Shown here: piece by piece, positions 6,250 through 6,891 of the stretch
Layout: every line of letters begins with the position of its first letter
How positions within the stretch are numbered: position 1 is the first letter of the stretch
Assembly: GCA_041657845.1 (NCBI GenBank)
Contig: JBBABD010000039.1
Location: forward strand, 1 to 6,891
Direction of reading: 5' to 3'
Length of the DNA stretch: 6,891 bases
From: Parcubacteria group bacterium
GTDB taxonomy: Bacteria > Patescibacteriota > Minisyncoccia > Moranbacterales > JAKLHP01
Made by a program: the position numbers and the translations under genes
Notes under the pieces: generated by a model
What the model was told of the DNA's origin: nothing
The model's database searches: none
The model's input: only the letters and a program-made list of their open reading frames with translations

Positions 6250-6573
6250 TCATGATATCATTACGCCCTCCCGAAGCATAGCTTCGGAGAAAATTGTCAT
6301 TTTATAATACCAAGTATCTTCCTCCGGATTTCCGGTGCATTCTTCTTCCGCCGTCGGATCACAGACATAAATAAAACATTTTTCAATTGTCGGATCGCAA
6401 TCAGCCTCGGCTGTAATGAAATAATCGCGCGCCATTACTATCCGGTAATAAGTAAATGCAACTGAACCGAAAATCAAAAGCCCGAAAACAGCAAAAAACA
6501 AAACATTCGGCCATTTTTTTTCTTGTTTTTCTTTTTTTTCTCCTATTGTTTTTCCCAGTAAATCAATACTCAT
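6250..6573 (-). pseudogene. 5' part of the acidic Cys-rich membrane protein gene, truncated by IS200
   Basis: Host codons run from ATG 6573 to about K91 (6301), giving a Lys/Glu-rich cytoplasmic start (residues 8-22), one membrane span (about 23-43, NVLFFAVFGLLIFGSVAF) and the start of a Cys-rich outer part: CDPTIEKC, VCDPTAEEEC, then GNPEEDTWYYK. After that the frame enters the IS and ends with unrelated residues MTIFSEAMLREGVMIS and a TGA. A 108-residue truncated membrane protein could still be made. The ATG at 6612 would give a longer product, but the promoter at 6580-6607 places the transcript start at 6573, so I chose the internal start. The uninterrupted ancestor would have had about 221 residues. 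Homologous-looking Cys spacing on both sides of the IS is the main evidence for one split gene. Confidence 0.72.
6271..6287 (-). repeat. Left-end hairpin of the IS200 element
   Basis: CCGAAGC and GCTTCGG form a perfect 7 bp stem with a 3-base loop, 26 bases upstream of the tnpA ATG. It sits about 13-16 bases inside the estimated left boundary, a normal place for the subterminal hairpin of an IS200-type element. Confidence 0.75.
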
Positions 6574-6579
6574 TTTTCT

Positions 6580-6607
6580 ATTATACCATTTTTTAGAAAT
6601 ATGACAA
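6580..6607 (-). promoter_or_regulatory. Extended -10 promoter predicting a leaderless mRNA
   Basis: TTGTCA (6602-6607), a 16-base spacer and TGG-TATAAT (-10 at 6580-6585) form an extended -10 promoter. The -10 ends 6 bases before the ATG at 6573, so the mRNA should start at the A of the ATG. No Shine-Dalgarno is present. Confidence 0.75.
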
Positions 6608-6627
6608 TTCACCTGTGAAATAATTTT

Positions 6628-6659
6628 AAAAAAAAGAGAGCTCCCCTGCGAGAACTCCC
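6628..6659 (-). terminator. Strong intrinsic terminator after the MscS-related gene
   Basis: GGGAGTTCTC and GGGAGCTCTC (minus strand) fold into a 10 bp stem with three G-U pairs and a 4-base GCAG loop, followed by eight T. It lies 20 bases after the TAA at 6680. Confidence 0.93.
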
Positions 6660-6679
6660 TTTCTCAAAATTCAGATGCT

Positions 6680-6891
6680 TTACCTTGTCAAATCCTCTCT
6701 GATTTTCTTCAAAATTAATCCTGCTTCTTCTTTCCCGCCAATTCCGAATGCCAATCCAAAAGCCAAAGAAATCGCTGCGATTAGTCCCATAAAAATCGTA
6801 TTGACCAAAGACGTTGCGATCCCTAGCTGAATTAGCGCGGCAAGAAGCCCAAAAACAATAATTGCCCACTTCGCAACTGTCGCCAGAAAAG
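6680..6891 (-). CDS. C-terminus of an MscS-related TM-helix membrane protein (partial)
   Basis: The last 69 codons of a gene whose start lies beyond the window. Two hydrophobic helices are visible: residues 4-21 (TVAKWAIIVFGLLAALIQ) and 30-50 (NTIFMGLIAAISLAFGLAFGI). They are followed by GGKEEAGLILKKIREDLTR and a TAA stop. The pattern V-x-K-W-x11-16-L-x-Q-L-G-I-A, then a Gly-rich helix AFGLAFGIGGK-(E/D)-x-A, is typical of the conserved TM-helix repeat found in small-conductance mechanosensitive channel relatives. Such proteins often carry several copies of this unit. A different reading frame through the same bases is also open but has no family features. A role in osmotic or mechanical response is inferred from the family only. 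Confidence 0.75.
   Translation of the reverse strand, partial: FLATVAKWAIIVFGLLAALIQLGIATSLVNTIFMGLIAAISLAFGLAFGIGGKEEAGLILKKIREDLTR

Larger units (their letters stand above)
5757..6300 (-). mobile_element. IS200-type insertion sequence (tnpA only)
   Basis: A roughly 540 bp element holding a single HUH transposase gene, flanked by subterminal hairpins at 6271-6287 (left end) and 5763-5791 (right end), with no terminal inverted repeats, as expected for the IS200/IS605 group. The ends are estimated from the host reading frame: removing about 5757-6297 or 5757-6300 joins host codons WYYK(M) to IKRKAF in frame. Exact ends cannot be fixed without an empty-site copy; each may be off by several bases. 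There is no tnpB, so this is the IS200-like rather than IS605-like layout. The transposase is intact, so it could be active. Confidence 0.75.

Noticed and set aside
6480..6545. T-rich stretch that looked like a low-complexity repeat or terminator
   Set aside because: It encodes the Lys/Glu-rich cytoplasmic segment GEKKEKQEKKW of the membrane protein and has no hairpin.
6609..6869. 86-residue minus-strand frame starting MGNYCFWASC
   Set aside because: It is an out-of-frame shadow of the MscS-related C-terminus, whose frame shows proper membrane helices and a conserved GIGGKEEA end, and it runs through the terminator.
22..6891. Recoded TGA as in some CPR lineages
   Set aside because: TGA stops fit family lengths for the SpeD-SpeE, YkgJ-like and beta-strand proteins and are followed by terminators or overlaps, so TGA is a true stop here.
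1..6891. tRNA, rRNA or known riboswitch
   Set aside because: No cloverleaf with a GTTCRA-type arm, no rRNA signature and no recognisable riboswitch core was seen on either strand in the short intergenic gaps.

Overview
The window is a compact, low-to-medium GC bacterial segment in which every credible gene lies on the minus strand; read biologically it runs from position 6891 down to 1. The style of the genes suggests a Candidate Phyla Radiation (Patescibacteria, Parcubacteria/Moranbacteria-like) genome: a histidine kinase whose dimerisation region reads SEFISIASHQLRTPLTSIKG, short intergenic spaces with intrinsic terminators, leaderless-looking starts, a membrane-anchored acidic Cys-rich protein and a lone IS200-type transposase. 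TAA, TAG and TGA are all used as stops, so the code is standard. This lineage call is an impression from sequence style, not a phylogenetic result, and one gene (an outer-membrane-like beta-strand protein ending in Phe) sits awkwardly with it. Layout in transcription order: (1) 6891-6680, the C-terminus of an MscS-related TM-helix membrane protein, followed by a strong terminator. (2) 6607-5306, a gene for a single-pass membrane protein with an acidic Cys-rich tail, driven by an extended -10 promoter that predicts a leaderless mRNA and closed by a hairpin terminator. It is split by an IS200-type insertion of about 540 bp carrying only tnpA. The two halves can be rejoined in frame to about 221 residues. 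(3) 5294-4364, a secreted beta-strand-rich, outer-membrane-like protein with a consensus sigma70-type promoter, a 5'-terminal leader hairpin, a strong Shine-Dalgarno and a strong terminator. (4) 4325-3242, a SpeD-SpeE fusion (AdoMet decarboxylase plus aminopropyltransferase). (5) 3167-2299, a multi-pass membrane protein of unknown function that carries the same promoter-plus-hairpin leader as the beta-strand protein. (6) 2286-22, a two-gene operon in which a YkgJ-like Cys-cluster protein overlaps by ATGA a multi-TM sensor histidine kinase. No gap above 300 bases lacks a gene. The observations most worth following are the IS200 disruption and its competing terminal hairpins, the shared 5'-hairpin leader on two unrelated envelope genes, the fused polyamine enzyme with an altered processing site, and the YkgJ-kinase pair with an unusual insertion in the kinase ATP-binding domain.
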